The notes: generated from the letters alone by a model not told the origin. Positions 8,610 to 18,358 are shown, numbered from the stretch's first letter. The stretch: 64,000 nucleotides of DNA from Bacillus badius NBRC 15713 (GCF_001591605.1 NZ_BCVF01000001.1:62001-126000), one strand, 5' to 3'. A program made the numbers and translations.

Positions 8610-9554
8610 TTGAAAGCGAACGAGGAGCAAAAGAGCCCGGTCCAACGCCTGCTTGACAAAAAAAATAAGAACGGTTTTTTAGGAAAGGGAGAAAAAGCCA
8701 TCCCGGTGATCCTTTTTCTAATGGCGGCTGTCTCCGTTGTTACAACGATCGGAATTGTACTTACTTTAATTGTTGAGACATTTACCTTCTTTAAACAAGT
8801 GCCGTTAGCAGAGTTTTTAACGGCCAAAGTTTGGTATCCATTTTCAAAAACAGATGCTTCATATGGGATTTTGCCTTTATTCATCGGTACATTAAAAATT
8901 ACTTTAATTGCGGCTTTAACAGCTGTTCCGATCGGCTTGGCCGTAGCTATCTATTTGAGTGAATATGCTTCCGAGAAGGTGCGGAAAGTCATGAAGCCGA
9001 TATTGGAAGTGTTAGCAGGGGTGCCAACGATCGTTTACGGATTCTTTGCTTTAACGTTTGTTACTCCCATACTTCGGGCAGTGTTTCCTTCATTGGAAAT
9101 GTTCAACGCCATCAGCCCGGGAGTCGTTGTTGGAATGATGATCATTCCGATGATCGTATCGCTTTCAGAGGATGCTCTGTCTTCTGTGCCTGACTCGGTG
9201 CGCCAAGGTGCGCTAGCGCTAGGAGCGACTAAATGGGAAATGACCTGGCGGGTTGCCTTTCCAGCGGCCTTGTCTGGGATCATTGCTTCTATTGTGCTCG
9301 CACTCTCCCGCGCAATTGGTGAGACAATGATTGTTTCCATTGCCGGCGGATCGACACCGTCTGCTTCGTTGGATTTAACCACTTCTCTGCAGACCATGAC
9401 TTCTTACATTGTTCAAGTGAGCACGGGCGATGTGGGCTTCGGCACAACGATTTACTACAGCATTTATGCCGTCGGTTTTACACTGTTCTTGTTCACACTT
9501 GCTATGAACATATTGGCACAGAAAATCTCCAGAAGGTTCAGGGAGGAGTATTAA
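8610..9554 (+). CDS. pstC: Phosphate ABC transporter permease PstC
   Basis: 314-residue inner membrane permease, about six membrane helices, with the cytoplasmic EAA loop (QGALALGATKWEMTWRVAFPAA) that docks onto PstB. The start TTG 8610 is 8 nt after AAAGGAG; the in-frame TTG at 8592 lies upstream of that ribosome site and is rejected. The stop overlaps the pstA start by one base (TAATG), indicating translational coupling. Confidence 0.93.
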   Translation: MKANEEQKSPVQRLLDKKNKNGFLGKGEKAIPVILFLMAAVSVVTTIGIVLTLIVETFTFFKQVPLAEFLTAKVWYPFSKTDASYGILPLFIGTLKITLIAALTAVPIGLAVAIYLSEYASEKVRKVMKPILEVLAGVPTIVYGFFALTFVTPILRAVFPSLEMFNAISPGVVVGMMIIPMIVSLSEDALSSVPDSVRQGALALGATKWEMTWRVAFPAALSGIIASIVLALSRAIGETMIVSIAGGSTPSASLDLTTSLQTMTSYIVQVSTGDVGFGTTIYYSIYAVGFTLFLFTLAMNILAQKISRRFREEY

Positions 9555-10444
9555 TGGAGAACGTTCACAAAAAAATTCATACAGACGAGATGATCGGTAA
9601 AATTCCCGGCCGTTTGTTAAAAAATAAACTATATAAAGGACTCTTTTTCCTCGCTTCTTTTTTCACTTTTATTCTTTTAGTCGTGCTGCTTGCCAGAATT
9701 TTCTCGCAGGGTGCTTCGCATCTATCGCTGGATTTCCTGCAAAATTTTGCGTCAAGACGCCCGGAGCAGGCGGGAATTAAAGCAGCCATGATCGGTACGC
9801 TGTGGATGATGTCGGTCGTTGTCCCTGTTTCGTTGCTATTAGGGGTAGGAACGGCTATTTATCTGGAAGAATACGCGGGGAAAAATCGAATGACCCGCTT
9901 TATCCAAATGAATATTTCCAATCTGGCTGGTGTTCCGTCAGTAGTTTTCGGTTTGTTGGGGTTAACTCTTTTCGTTCGCGTCCTTTTTCTCGGCAATAGT
10001 GTCCTCGCCGCAGGACTAACGATGAGCCTGCTGATTCTTCCTGTTATTATCGTTGCTTCTCAAGAAGCCATTCGGGCGGTTCCGAAAGAGTTGCGGGAAG
10101 CGTCCTATGGGCTCGGAGCTACAAAGTGGCAAACGATTTTGCGTGTTGTGCTGCCTTCTGCTTTAGCCGGCATATTAACGGGAAGCATTCTCGCTTTCTC
10201 CCGTGCTATCGGGGAGACAGCTCCGCTAGTGGTCATCGGCATCCCGGCATTCGTCGCTTTTTTGCCTAAAAGTGTGTTTGATCAATTTACGGCCTTGCCG
10301 ATGCAAATTTACAACTGGACGAGCAGACCGCAGGAGGAGTTTCACTTTCTTGCTGCCGCCGGAATTATCGTCTTGCTTATCATATTAATTTTAATGAATT
10401 CGGTGGCTGTATGGATTCGCAACCGTTACGAGAATAAGTACTGA
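9554..10444 (+). CDS. pstA: Phosphate ABC transporter permease PstA
   Basis: 296-residue permease partner of PstC. It has six hydrophobic segments and the EAA motif ([22 protein letters not shown]) for contact with the ATPase. The start ATG overlaps the pstC stop, with GGAGGAG upstream. Four-gene pst operons of this order make a PstS-PstC-PstA-PstB2 importer. Confidence 0.94.
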   Translation: MENVHKKIHTDEMIGKIPGRLLKNKLYKGLFFLASFFTFILLVVLLARIFSQGASHLSLDFLQNFASRRPEQAGIKAAMIGTLWMMSVVVPVSLLLGVGTAIYLEEYAGKNRMTRFIQMNISNLAGVPSVVFGLLGLTLFVRVLFLGNSVLAAGLTMSLLILPVIIVASQEAIRAVPKELREASYGLGATKWQTILRVVLPSALAGILTGSILAFSRAIGETAPLVVIGIPAFVAFLPKSVFDQFTALPMQIYNWTSRPQEEFHFLAAAGIIVLLIILILMNSVAVWIRNRYENKY

Positions 10445-10478
10445 GTGGACAACTGAAAGCAAACGAGGAGGAAATAAA

Positions 10479-11294
10479 ATGGGAATAGTCGCCTTAAAAA
10501 CAAAAACGAAAAAAATAAATGAACAGCCGCTTGTTGAACGCCAAACCGTGTACAGCACAAAGAACTGTAATCTTTGGTATGGGAACCACCATGCTTTGAA
10601 GAATATTAATCTGGATATGAAAGAAAGGGAAGTAACGGCTATCATCGGTCCTTCAGGCTGCGGGAAATCTACTTATATCAAGACGCTAAACCGCATGGTC
10701 GATCTTGTTCCAAATGTAAAAACAGCTGGAGTGATTGAATACCGGGGAAGAAATATTTTCAGCAAGGACTTTCATGTAGAAGAACTGCGCACGAGAGTGG
10801 GTATGGTATTTCAGAAGCCAAATCCTTTTCCAAAATCAATTTTTGAGAACATTGCTTTTGGTTTAAGAATTCATGGCATCAAAAATAAACAACTCATTCA
10901 TGAAACGGTGGAGAAGAGCTTGCGCCAGGCAGCGATCTGGGATGAAGTAAAAGACAGACTTCACGAATCAGCTTATGGATTGTCCGGCGGACAGCAGCAG
11001 CGTCTTTGCATTGCCCGCAGCCTCGCGCTGGAGCCGGATGTGCTGTTAATGGATGAGCCGACTTCGGCCTTGGACCCTGTATCAACGTTAAAAGTAGAAG
11101 AGCTGATTCAAGAGCTGAAAGAAAAATACTCCATCATTATTGTGACGCATAACATGCAGCAGGCTTCGCGAATCTCCGATAAAACAGCTTTCTTCCTTAA
11201 TGGAGAAGTGGTGGAGTACGATGATACGTATACTATCTTTAATCATCCCAAAGATCATCGCACGGAAGATTACATTACAGGCCGATTTGGCTAA
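10479..11294 (+). CDS. pstB: Phosphate ABC transporter ATPase PstB
   Basis: 271-residue ATP-binding subunit energising phosphate import. It shows Walker [10 protein letters not shown] from about residue 57, the signature LSGGQQQR, Walker [14 protein letters not shown] and the switch His in TVTHNMQQ-type context (IVTHNMQQ). The start ATG has GAGGAGG. B. subtilis carries two pstB genes here; this organism has one. It ends the operon, followed immediately by a strong terminator. Confidence 0.96.
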   Translation: MGIVALKTKTKKINEQPLVERQTVYSTKNCNLWYGNHHALKNINLDMKEREVTAIIGPSGCGKSTYIKTLNRMVDLVPNVKTAGVIEYRGRNIFSKDFHVEELRTRVGMVFQKPNPFPKSIFENIAFGLRIHGIKNKQLIHETVEKSLRQAAIWDEVKDRLHESAYGLSGGQQQRLCIARSLALEPDVLLMDEPTSALDPVSTLKVEELIQELKEKYSIIIVTHNMQQASRISDKTAFFLNGEVVEYDDTYTIFNHPKDHRTEDYITGRFG

Positions 11295-11305
11295 ATCGGC
11301 CATCA

Positions 11306-11345
11306 AAAAGGTTCGGAAAGAGCTCTTTCCGAACCTTTTCTGCTT
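11306..11345 (+). terminator. pst operon terminator
   Basis: A 34-nt perfect palindrome, AAAAGGTTCGGAAAG paired with CTTTCCGAACCTTTT around AGCT, with T-rich flanks. It probably stops transcription in both directions. Confidence 0.9.
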
Positions 11346-11394
11346 TTTAATGGTTGTCAAGAACTTAGAGAGAATGGGAAACCTCGCTGAATAG
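11341..11394 (+). pseudogene. Possible remnant of phoU downstream of pstB
   Basis: The short frame MVVKNLERMGNLAE-stop (11350-11394) resembles the conserved second PhoU repeat (RYLERIGDHATNIAE in the family; NLERMGDHAVNIAE in the PhoU domain of the local Na/Pi cotransporter). phoU commonly follows pstB in other Firmicutes. No further PhoU sequence was recognised from 11395 to 11560, which appears non-coding. Only ~14 residues support this, so it could be coincidence. Confidence 0.3.
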
Positions 11395-11561
11395 AATGAT
11401 TGTCCGAGAGCCTCTTCCTTCCTCGGAATGCTCTGCTGGTTGCTTTCTCTCTATTATGTAATGCTGCCTTCTTCATCATTAGTCATGTAAAGGAACAAGA
11501 CCTGATGTTTGTCTGCGGAAAGCGAAGCCTCTGAAATGGCAATCAACCATTCTCCCCCACA

Positions 11562-11602
11562 AGCAAAACAAAAGAGGCTGCCCTTTAAAGGGCGGCCTCT
11601 TT
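11562..11602 (-). terminator. Terminator of the yqzD-yqzC unit
   Basis: On the minus strand AAAGAGGCCGCCC pairs with GGGCAGCCTCTTT, followed by the T-rich TTGTTTTGCTT. It overlaps the yqzC stop codon. Confidence 0.8.
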
Positions 11603-12083
11603 ACTTCGTTGTTAGAACGATAGCGATTTCCTTCATAGACATCGACTGGTGAACGGTATGCTCGCCCAATTGGAGCTTTTCCGCATAGCCGTTTTCTGTT
11701 AAGTAATCATTAAATGCTTGGCTGTCTTCGATGATTCCTGCTTTTTCAAGGAGCTGTCCGGCCTCAGAGGAAGACATGCCTGATTTGATATGCAAAGTAT
11801 ACGATTTTTTCTTCTTTGCGCTTGTTTTTTCTTTCGTTCGTTGCGGCGCTTGCTTGCCGTTCTCGGCAGTTAATTGGCTGAGTTTCTGCTGCAGCTTTTC
11901 ATTTTCTTGCTTTTGTTTTGCCGCTTGTGCAGACGTCAGCACCACATACTGTTCTTTTTCCAGCTGTTTAATCATCGCCGTTTCAGACAACGAGGAAAAG
12001 CCGGTCGCTTGGGTGTAAATAAAGAGGGCAAGTGCAGCGGCCAGAAGACCAAACGCAAAGGCTCTCATTGTTTGCTGATTCAT
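11601..12083 (-). CDS. yqzC: YqzC: membrane-anchored protein with YceG/MltG-like C-terminal segment
   Basis: 160-residue protein with an N-terminal membrane anchor (about residues 5-25), a Gln/Lys/Glu coiled-coil (about 40-85), a KKK-rich linker and a C-terminal domain. In that domain, GMSSSEAGQLLEKAGIIEDSQAFNDYL resembles the substrate-proximal fold of YceG/MltG lytic transglycosylases but lacks their catalytic region. I chose ATG 12083 because AAGGAAAAGG precedes it; the longer frame overlaps yqzD. It is probably co-transcribed with yqzD. Role unknown. Confidence 0.75.
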   Translation of the reverse strand: MNQQTMRAFAFGLLAAALALFIYTQATGFSSLSETAMIKQLEKEQYVVLTSAQAAKQKQENEKLQQKLSQLTAENGKQAPQRTKEKTSAKKKKSYTLHIKSGMSSSEAGQLLEKAGIIEDSQAFNDYLTENGYAEKLQLGEHTVHQSMSMKEIAIVLTTK

Positions 12084-12087
12084 GCTA

Positions 12088-12465
12088 TCATCCTTTTCCT
12101 TCATTTAGATAGGGAGTTAAAATTTGCCGGACCTGTGAAAGAGAAAGAGACGATTGTCTGGCGATATCTTCAAGTTTCACTCCTTGATAATAAAGGGAGA
12201 TTACCTGATTCTTCAGTATTTCGTTGACAACGGCTGCCGTTTCGTCAGCGGCGGCTGTTTTCTGCAAAGAGGTGACGGGAGGCCCGATTAACAACTCTTC
12301 TTCCAGAACTTTAATTTTTTTCTTTAACTGATAAGTCTCTTGCAAAAACTGCAAGGACAAGTCTTCTACTTCTTTTTCCAGCAGGCGGGAGCGATCTTTA
12401 ACGAAGAAGGACAGCAGTAAGAAAACAATGCCTGCCGCAGCCAGCCCAATGATTAGTCCATTCAT
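12088..12465 (-). CDS. yqzD: YqzD: small anchored coiled-coil protein with HTH-like tail
   Basis: 125 residues: N-terminal membrane helix (about 3-22), a charged coiled coil (about 25-62) and a C-terminal segment, KLEDIARQSSLSLSQVRQIL, that reads like a helix-turn-helix. It lies 4 nt upstream of yqzC on the same strand, as in B. subtilis. Function unknown; the HTH reading is inference from residue pattern. Confidence 0.7.
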   Translation of the reverse strand: MNGLIIGLAAAGIVFLLLSFFVKDRSRLLEKEVEDLSLQFLQETYQLKKKIKVLEEELLIGPPVTSLQKTAAADETAAVVNEILKNQVISLYYQGVKLEDIARQSSLSLSQVRQILTPYLNEGKG

Positions 12466-12678
12466 TTCTTATTCACCTCATTGTTTATTATAACGTGATT
12501 GAGGGGGCATTCAAACTAGTTCTTTGCGGTGTTGGCTATCTTTTCAGCTGTTAAAAAAGAATTTTTGATTCAACTGCCGAATAGCAAAGTCGGACTAGCA
12601 TTTGTACAAGAAAAGTGCTATTATAGAAAAGTCGTAAAGAAGATACAAATGTATTGAAAAGTTTGGAGGGAAAAAAAG

Positions 12679-12828
12679 ATGCGCGTAAATATCACTTTAG
12701 CATGCACTGAGTGCGGTGATCGTAATTATATCTCTACTAAAAACAAGCGTAACAATCCAGATCGTCTTGAACTGAAAAAATATTGCTCTAGAGAAAAACG
12801 TGTTACTGCACACCGTGAAACAAAGTAA
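12679..12828 (+). CDS. rpmG: 50S ribosomal protein L33 (type 1)
   Basis: 49-residue ribosomal protein L33, too short for a routine ORF list. It starts [19 protein letters not shown] and ends HRETK, typical of the family. Cys9 and Cys12 form the first CxxC; only one further Cys (Cys36, in YCSREKR) is present, so the second zinc CxxC is incomplete and the protein is probably of the zinc-free kind. GGAGGG lies upstream. In B. subtilis rpmGA sits at the equivalent place. Confidence 0.95.
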   Translation: MRVNITLACTECGDRNYISTKNKRNNPDRLELKKYCSREKRVTAHRETK

Positions 12829-12860
12829 GCAGCGGGGATTTATTTCCTGCTGTTTTTTTG
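12829..12860 (+). terminator. rpmG terminator
   Basis: AGCAG.GGG...CC.GCTGT imperfect stem followed by seven T. Confidence 0.65.
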
Positions 12861-12939
12861 TGCGTATAATGACGCCCAGAAAGCCGCCCCCAGCAGGATA
12901 GACACGATACATAAACAAGCAAAAGAAGGAGGCTGTCTC

Positions 12940-13524
12940 TTGGTAAATAAACAAATTGTCAGGCGGCAAATAAAAGAAAAGCTGTCCATGCTAAATAAGC
13001 TGTCCTATGAGCAGCACTCTTTTCAAATTGCCCGCCAGCTGTTTTCTTTGAAAGAATGGAAAGAAGCAAGGACAGTCGCGGTGACTGTATCCAATGTTCC
13101 GGAAGTGGACACATGGCAGATTATCCGCCAAGGCTGGCTTGAGGGGAAAGAGATGGCGGTGCCAAAATGCCTGCCGGCTGAAAAGAAACTAACCTTCCAG
13201 CTGCTGTCCTCGTTTGCCGAATTAGAGAAGGTCTATTTCGGCTTGTACGAGCCTCGGATCGAGAGTACACCCCCGGTGGACCGCTCGCAGATGGATTTGA
13301 TTCTTGTTCCGGGCCTGGCTTTCAGCCGTTCAGGCGGCCGGCTCGGCTTCGGAGGCGGCTATTATGACCGTTTTTTAACGGGCTATAGCGGAAGAACAGC
13401 TGCGCTTGCCTTCTCAGAGCAGCTGATCGCTGAATTGCCTACAGAGCCTCATGACCTGCCTGTTCAGCGGATTATCACAGAACAAGAAGTAATTGTTTGC
13501 GATTCGGCAAGTACACAGTCGTAG
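12940..13524 (+). CDS. yqgN: 5-formyltetrahydrofolate cyclo-ligase
   Basis: 194-residue cytosolic enzyme converting 5-formyl-THF to 5,10-methenyl-THF with ATP. Family marks are the basic N-terminus (KQIVRRQIKEKL), the LILVPGLAFSRSGGRLGFGGGYYDRFL substrate/ATP loop (the Gly-rich GRLGFGGGYYDR core is diagnostic), and the C-terminal DLPVQRIITE. The start TTG 12940 follows AAGGAGG by 8 nt. It links to one-carbon metabolism along with gcvT and folD elsewhere in the window. Confidence 0.93.
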   Translation: MVNKQIVRRQIKEKLSMLNKLSYEQHSFQIARQLFSLKEWKEARTVAVTVSNVPEVDTWQIIRQGWLEGKEMAVPKCLPAEKKLTFQLLSSFAELEKVYFGLYEPRIESTPPVDRSQMDLILVPGLAFSRSGGRLGFGGGYYDRFLTGYSGRTAALAFSEQLIAELPTEPHDLPVQRIITEQEVIVCDSASTQS

Positions 13525-13597
13525 TCTGCGCTTTGCATTCACTTTTTCTATTCGTTATAGTTACTGTAATAAGAAAACGAATAAAGGCAGTGGTGAA

Positions 13598-14770
13598 ATG
13601 GGTTCTTATGAAAACAACTTGTTTTGGAAGCTGGCGTATTTTCTGATCGTGGAGCAGGATTATCGAATTGTCCGGATGGAAGAGAATTATCAGGAGATTT
13701 TGTTTGAAAACTTATCTAATAAGCCGGCGCAGATCATTCGAATGGCATACAGCGAATTGGACTGGAGCAGCAAAATGCGCCGGGATATCGAAAGAGTGCT
13801 CACTGTCGGAGAAAGCATTCGCAAACAGTTGGGCAAGCGGGAATTAACGGTCGTCAACTTATGCTTGTCCCCCTATCCGCCAGTTGATGAATATGAAACT
13901 TATTTAAAAGAGCCGGCCTACTTCCCTAAGGGAGGACGGACGAAAGTGATCTCTATCTTGTTTTCCGAGGGACATAAGCATGAAGCGGCAAAATCATTGA
14001 GCGGCTTATTTCCAGGGGATTTGGAGGCGGCTTTTTTTGAACCTGGGTCTGAGGAAGAGACCGCTGCTTACCGAAGAGCTGCTCTCGTTCATTCAGTCAA
14101 AAAGAGCGAAGAAGAAAAGAAGGTGTTTCATGCTTCGGCTCCGTTCTTTTCCTACTTATTTATTGCTGTTCAAATCATTGTATTTTTTCTGCTGGAATTG
14201 AGCGGCGGCAGCACAAACTCAGCAACGCTTATCTATTTTGGAGCAAAATATAATCCGCTTATTCTTGAAGGAGAATGGTGGCGCTTTATTACACCAGTTT
14301 TTTTGCATATCGGTTTTTTGCATTTGCTCATGAATACTTTTGCTTTATACTTTCTTGGAACAGCCGTAGAAAAAATATATGGCCGCTTTCGGTTTTTGTT
14401 CATTTATTTATTTGCCGGGTTCGCGGGAACATTAGCCAGCTTCGTTATAAGCCCTAGCCTGTCAGCTGGAGCAAGCGGAGCAATCTTTGGCTGTTTTGGC
14501 GCCTTGCTTTACTTTGGGGTGATTTATCCGCGTTTGTTTTTCCGGACCATGGGCATGAATATCATTGTGTTGATCGTGATAAACCTGGTATTTGGTTTTT
14601 CCATGCCGGGAATTGATAATGCCGGGCACATTGGCGGTTTGATCGGCGGATTTTTAGCCGCAGGCGCTGTTCATGTTCCCGCTAAGACAAAACCTTTGAT
14701 GCAGCTCGCCTTTCTTGCAGCGGCGCTTTTATTAACGATGGGCGGTCTTTATATCGGATTTTCCGTATAG
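13598..14770 (+). CDS. gluP: Rhomboid intramembrane serine protease GluP
   Basis: 390-residue rhomboid protease with a soluble N-terminal domain (about 1-175) and a C-terminal 6-7 helix membrane domain. Catalytic dyad: Ser293 in GASGAIFG and His344 in GHIGGLIGG; the WWRFITPVFLHIGFLHLLMN loop is also typical. ATG 13598 was chosen over the longer frame, whose first codons lie inside the end of yqgN. It matches B. subtilis YqgP/GluP in position and size class. It cleaves membrane proteins; substrates cannot be told from sequence. Confidence 0.93.
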   Translation: MGSYENNLFWKLAYFLIVEQDYRIVRMEENYQEILFENLSNKPAQIIRMAYSELDWSSKMRRDIERVLTVGESIRKQLGKRELTVVNLCLSPYPPVDEYETYLKEPAYFPKGGRTKVISILFSEGHKHEAAKSLSGLFPGDLEAAFFEPGSEEETAAYRRAALVHSVKKSEEEKKVFHASAPFFSYLFIAVQIIVFFLLELSGGSTNSATLIYFGAKYNPLILEGEWWRFITPVFLHIGFLHLLMNTFALYFLGTAVEKIYGRFRFLFIYLFAGFAGTLASFVISPSLSAGASGAIFGCFGALLYFGVIYPRLFFRTMGMNIIVLIVINLVFGFSMPGIDNAGHIGGLIGGFLAAGAVHVPAKTKPLMQLAFLAAALLLTMGGLYIGFSV

Positions 14771-14841
14771 CGAGCCATGCCCGGCAGCAAAAAAAACAAC
14801 AGATAATTCGACAAAAAATAACAAAGGAGCTGTTGAACAAG

Positions 14842-15048
14842 TTGAAGACGATGTGGGATGTACAGCAGCTTTTAAAGCGGTATGGTATTTTTGTATATGT
14901 CGGCGACCGTCTGGCCGATTTAGAGCTGATGGAAGCGGAATTGAAAGATCTATATGATTCGAAGCTGCTTGATATAAAGGATTTTCAGCAGGCGCTGCTC
15001 ATTGTCCGGCAGGAGCACAGGCTGGAAAGGGAAAAGAGAGGCTGCTAA
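14842..15048 (+). CDS. yqgQ: YqgQ family small protein (DUF910)
   Basis: 68-residue, helical, charged protein (VQQLLKRYGIFVYVGDR, then ELMEAELKDLYDSKLLD) of the YqgQ/DUF910 family, which folds as a small helical bundle; function unknown. Two TTG codons are possible: 14833 is only 3 nt from AAAGGAG, 14842 is 12 nt away; I favour the second. In B. subtilis glcK follows yqgQ, but no glucokinase is here. Confidence 0.85.
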   Translation: MKTMWDVQQLLKRYGIFVYVGDRLADLELMEAELKDLYDSKLLDIKDFQQALLIVRQEHRLEREKRGC

Positions 15049-15126
15049 CAGCGACGATGGGGGAAATCAGCAGCTTCCATGCTGGAACCGCTGATTCAAT
15101 AAAAAAGCAGGGCTTTCCCCTGCGTT

Positions 15127-15165
15127 CAGGAGCCGTTTAAAGCCGGTTCCTTTTTTATTGTCCAA
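15127..15165 (+). terminator. Terminator region after yqgQ
   Basis: AGGAGCCG/CGGTTCCT-type stem followed by TTTTTTATT. Just upstream are two more hairpins (AATCAGC...GCTGATT, about 15066-15096, and a GCAGGG/CCCTGC stem). The 324 bp between yqgQ and the next gene contain these hairpins, a possible promoter (TTGTAA 15277, TATGAT 15302) and no gene. Confidence 0.65.
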
Positions 15166-15372
15166 AACCTAAAAAAATGGAACTTTTTTCTTTTGTGAAT
15201 CGTATGATAAAGAGGAAGAAAAGGGGGAGTCTAAACTATTATTCTACAAAATCTCTGTTTTCTCTCGTTTGCTTTTTTGTAAAAAAAGTATTAAGATTAG
15301 CTATGATGTTTTTACAGTGAACGGTTTTTTATACAGAGTGATCGGTACGGTGTGTATTAAGGAGGTTATTGA

Positions 15373-17241
15373 ATGAAAGGAACCTTACGCAACAATGTAT
15401 CTTTAATCGCTGTTGTCGTTTTGTTCTTATGGATGAAAACGTATATTATCTATCAAACGAGCTTTAAAATGGAAATCGAAAATACATTGCAGGCATTTAT
15501 ACTCTTTATCAACCCATTGAGCTTTATTATGCTCATTATGGGGATTAGTATGTTCTTTAAGAGTGAAAAAGCTAGAAACCGTTATTTAATTATTGCAAGT
15601 TTCTTGCTTACTTTCCTGCTTTATGCAAACGTAGTGTTCTACCGTTTTTTCAATGACTTTATTACGATGCCGCTTTTATTTCAGACAAGCAACTTTGCGG
15701 ATCTGGGCAATAGTGTCACGGAAGAATTTAAATGGTATGACATTTTCTATTTTATCGACTTGATTGTGCTCGTGGTGATCTTAAAGGTGAAGCCAAAGCT
15801 CGTAAACTTCGGTTCCATGACTAAAATGAATCGTCGCGCTTACTTTTTGGCTGCTGCTGCGATGTTCTTTTTAAATTTGGGTCTTTCTGAAATTGAACGC
15901 CCGCAGCTTTTAACGAGAACATTTGACCGCGAGATGCTTGTGAAGAACATTGGAACATTTAACTATCATATTTATGACGTGATTTTGCAATCGAAGTCGT
16001 CTGCACAGCGTGCGCTTGCCGATGGCAGCGAACTGGCGGATATTGAAAACTATTCAGACGCCAATTATGCGACGCCAAATGATGATTTGTTCGGCGTGGC
16101 GAAAGGCAAGAATTTGATTATGGTTTCTGTGGAGTCTACTCAGGAATTCGTGATGAATAATAAAGTGAACGGCCAGGAAATTACGCCGTTTATGAACCAG
16201 TTTGCTAAGGAAAGCTTGTACTTTAACAACTTTTACCACCAAACGGGCCAAGGGAAAACATCTGATGCGGAATTCCTGACTGAAAACTCGCTTTACCCGC
16301 TTAGCCGTGGAGCTGTTTTCTTTACTCATTCAGGCAATGAATTTAATTCTATGGCCGAAAAATTAAGTGAAAACGGCTATTTCTCCAACTCTATGCATGC
16401 AAACAACAAGAGCTTCTGGAATCGGGACATTATGTATAAATCTTTAGGCTATGAGCGCTTTTATGAAGCCGGGGATTATGATATCAATGAAGATAACAGT
16501 GTCAACTGGGGAATGAAAGATGTTCCGTTTTTCCAGCAATCTGTCCAGCATATGAAAGAGATGCCGAAGCCGTTTTATTCAAAAATGATTACTTTAACGA
16601 ACCATCATCCGTTTTATTATGATGAGGAAGACAAGTTCATTGATGAATTTACTTCCAACAGCGGCACGCTGAACCGTTATTTCGTTACCGTGCGCTATAC
16701 AGATGAGGCGTTAAAGAAGTTCGTGGAGGACTTGAAAGCTTCCGGACTTTATGAAAACTCCGTCATCGTTCTTTACGGAGACCATTATGGGATTTCAGAA
16801 AATCATAATGAAGCAATGAGCCAATATTTAGGCAAGGAAGTTACGCCGTTCGTTTCCACTCAGCTGCAAAAGGTGCCATTTATGATCCATGTTCCTGGCG
16901 TGAAAGGCAGAGTGATCGACAAGGTAGGCGGACAAATTGATGTTCGTCCAACGCTTCTTCACTTGCTCGGAATCAATACAAAAGATGATTTGCAATTCGG
17001 ACAAGATTTGTTGTCTGAAGATCATGAAGACTTTACTGTATTCCGCGATGGCCGGTTCGTAACGAAAGATTATGTCTATGCTGACAACAAATGTTGGAGC
17101 AAAGCGACCGAACAGCCGACAGAAAAGAATTATTGCACGCCTTACATTGAAAAGGCGGCAACAGAGCTTGATTACTCAGACCGAATTATTTATGGCGATT
17201 TGCTTCGCTTCTATGATCCGGACTCTGCCAAAAAGCAATAA
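15373..17241 (+). CDS. yqgS: Lipoteichoic acid synthase family protein (YqgS-like)
   Basis: 622-residue polyglycerolphosphate synthase family membrane enzyme. There are five N-terminal membrane helices (about 1-165), then an extracellular sulfatase-fold domain. The nucleophile is Thr296 in [10 protein letters not shown]. Further metal-site motifs are [14 protein letters not shown] and LTNHHPFY. It transfers glycerol phosphate from phosphatidylglycerol onto a glycolipid anchor or primer. B. subtilis has four paralogues; position points to YqgS, whose exact role is minor. The start ATG has AAGGAGG. Confidence 0.9.
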   Translation: MKGTLRNNVSLIAVVVLFLWMKTYIIYQTSFKMEIENTLQAFILFINPLSFIMLIMGISMFFKSEKARNRYLIIASFLLTFLLYANVVFYRFFNDFITMPLLFQTSNFADLGNSVTEEFKWYDIFYFIDLIVLVVILKVKPKLVNFGSMTKMNRRAYFLAAAAMFFLNLGLSEIERPQLLTRTFDREMLVKNIGTFNYHIYDVILQSKSSAQRALADGSELADIENYSDANYATPNDDLFGVAKGKNLIMVSVESTQEFVMNNKVNGQEITPFMNQFAKESLYFNNFYHQTGQGKTSDAEFLTENSLYPLSRGAVFFTHSGNEFNSMAEKLSENGYFSNSMHANNKSFWNRDIMYKSLGYERFYEAGDYDINEDNSVNWGMKDVPFFQQSVQHMKEMPKPFYSKMITLTNHHPFYYDEEDKFIDEFTSNSGTLNRYFVTVRYTDEALKKFVEDLKASGLYENSVIVLYGDHYGISENHNEAMSQYLGKEVTPFVSTQLQKVPFMIHVPGVKGRVIDKVGGQIDVRPTLLHLLGINTKDDLQFGQDLLSEDHEDFTVFRDGRFVTKDYVYADNKCWSKATEQPTEKNYCTPYIEKAATELDYSDRIIYGDLLRFYDPDSAKKQ

Positions 17242-17243
17242 AA

Positions 17244-17280
17244 ACATCCCTGCCGTTAAGCGGCAGGGATGTTTTTTTAT
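17244..17280 (+). terminator. yqgS terminator
   Basis: AACATCCCTGCCG/CGGCAGGGATGTT with a short loop and T run. Confidence 0.93.
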
Positions 17281-17307
17281 TGCTTACTGTTGAATTCGGC
17301 GTAAAAG

Positions 17308-17344
17308 AAAAAATCCTCTGCTGCAAAAAGCAGCAGAGGATTCC
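17308..17344 (-). terminator. Terminator of the DUF2759 gene
   Basis: On the minus strand AATCCTCTGCTGC/GCAGCAGAGGATT with a TTTTT loop, followed by TTTTTTCTTTT. Confidence 0.9.
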
Positions 17345-17358
17345 GTTAAGAAAGTCAA

Positions 17359-17532
17359 TTATCCGGCAGGGTATCCTTGGTGGATCACAGTCATAACTGT
17401 AAACCATCCGAATACTCCCAACGTGCCAAGTCCGAAAATAATGCCCAAAAGATTTTTGTTTTTCAAAGCGCTTACTGTGCTGAATAGGGCAAGAAGAGCT
17501 ACTAGGGCAAAGATAATTACTAAGCCGTTCAT
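17359..17532 (-). CDS. yqgW: Small membrane protein, DUF2759 (YqgW-like)
   Basis: 57-residue protein made of two hydrophobic helices (about 3-21 and 29-50) with an ALKNKN turn between and a short tail (HQGYPAG). This pattern and position fit the YqgW/DUF2759 family. AAAGGAG lies 9 nt before the ATG at 17532. Function unknown. It has its own terminator; the divergent 190-bp gap to yqgX holds only promoters. Confidence 0.85.
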   Translation of the reverse strand: MNGLVIIFALVALLALFSTVSALKNKNLLGIIFGLGTLGVFGWFTVMTVIHQGYPAG

Positions 17533-17721
17533 AAACTAAACTCCTTTCTTAGATCACTCGATAATCATCCTTTAGAGATCATTATGTAAAATCAGTACAT
17601 ATTCATCACTATTCTATAGTTTTTTTGATTGTTTGTCGAGTTGAAAAATCATTGTTCTTTAAAAAGACACGATTGGCTGGTACGATAATGATAGTCACAA
17701 TGAAAGGCAGGAGAAGGAATA

Positions 17722-18354
17722 ATGAATTGGACGCAATTGCCGTTAGGCCCGCTGCAAACGAATTGCTACATATTGTCCGGCGAAGACGGAGAATGCATCG
17801 TATTTGATCCCGGAGCAGAAGGAGAGAAGCTGGTTCAATGGTTAAACGAAAATCGCTTACAGCCGCTGGCTGTTTTGCTGACGCATGCGCATTTTGATCA
17901 TATTGGCGCAGTCGAGCAGGTAAGGCAGGCATTTAACGTTCCTGTTTACTTGCATAAAGAAGAAGCAGAATGGCTGACAGATCCCTCATTGAATGGCTCT
18001 GCCCGTTTTCAGTTTGGAGAAATCAGCAGCCAGCCAGCCGATCATCTCTTAGATGAGGAAGAATCGTTGACAATCGGAAGATTTTCTTTCCGGCTGTTCC
18101 ATACACCTGGACATTCTCCCGGCAGTATTTCTTATTTTTTTGAGGAGGGGAATGCGGTATTTGCCGGCGACACGCTGTTTATGGGAAGTATCGGACGGAC
18201 GGATTTACCGGGAGGCAATCACGAACAGCTGCTTCAGAGCATTCACAATCATTTGTTGACATTGCCGGAGGAAGCGATTGTCCTGCCTGGCCATGGTCCG
18301 GCCACTATGATTGGTGACGAAATGGAGCGCAATCCATTTTTAAACGGCTTCTAA
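17722..18354 (+). CDS. yqgX: Metallo-beta-lactamase fold hydrolase (YqgX, glyoxalase II-like)
   Basis: 210-residue cytosolic MBL-fold hydrolase. The metal-binding motif THAHFDHIG, then HTPGHSPGS, FAGDTLF and the final PGHGP give the full set of zinc ligands of the glyoxalase II-like group. It probably acts on a thiolester or similar substrate; the real substrate is unknown. The start ATG 17722 has AGGAGAAGG. Preceded by a possible GATAAT -10 (17683). Confidence 0.9.
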   Translation: MNWTQLPLGPLQTNCYILSGEDGECIVFDPGAEGEKLVQWLNENRLQPLAVLLTHAHFDHIGAVEQVRQAFNVPVYLHKEEAEWLTDPSLNGSARFQFGEISSQPADHLLDEEESLTIGRFSFRLFHTPGHSPGSISYFFEEGNAVFAGDTLFMGSIGRTDLPGGNHEQLLQSIHNHLLTLPEEAIVLPGHGPATMIGDEMERNPFLNGF

Positions 18355-18358
18355 AAAT

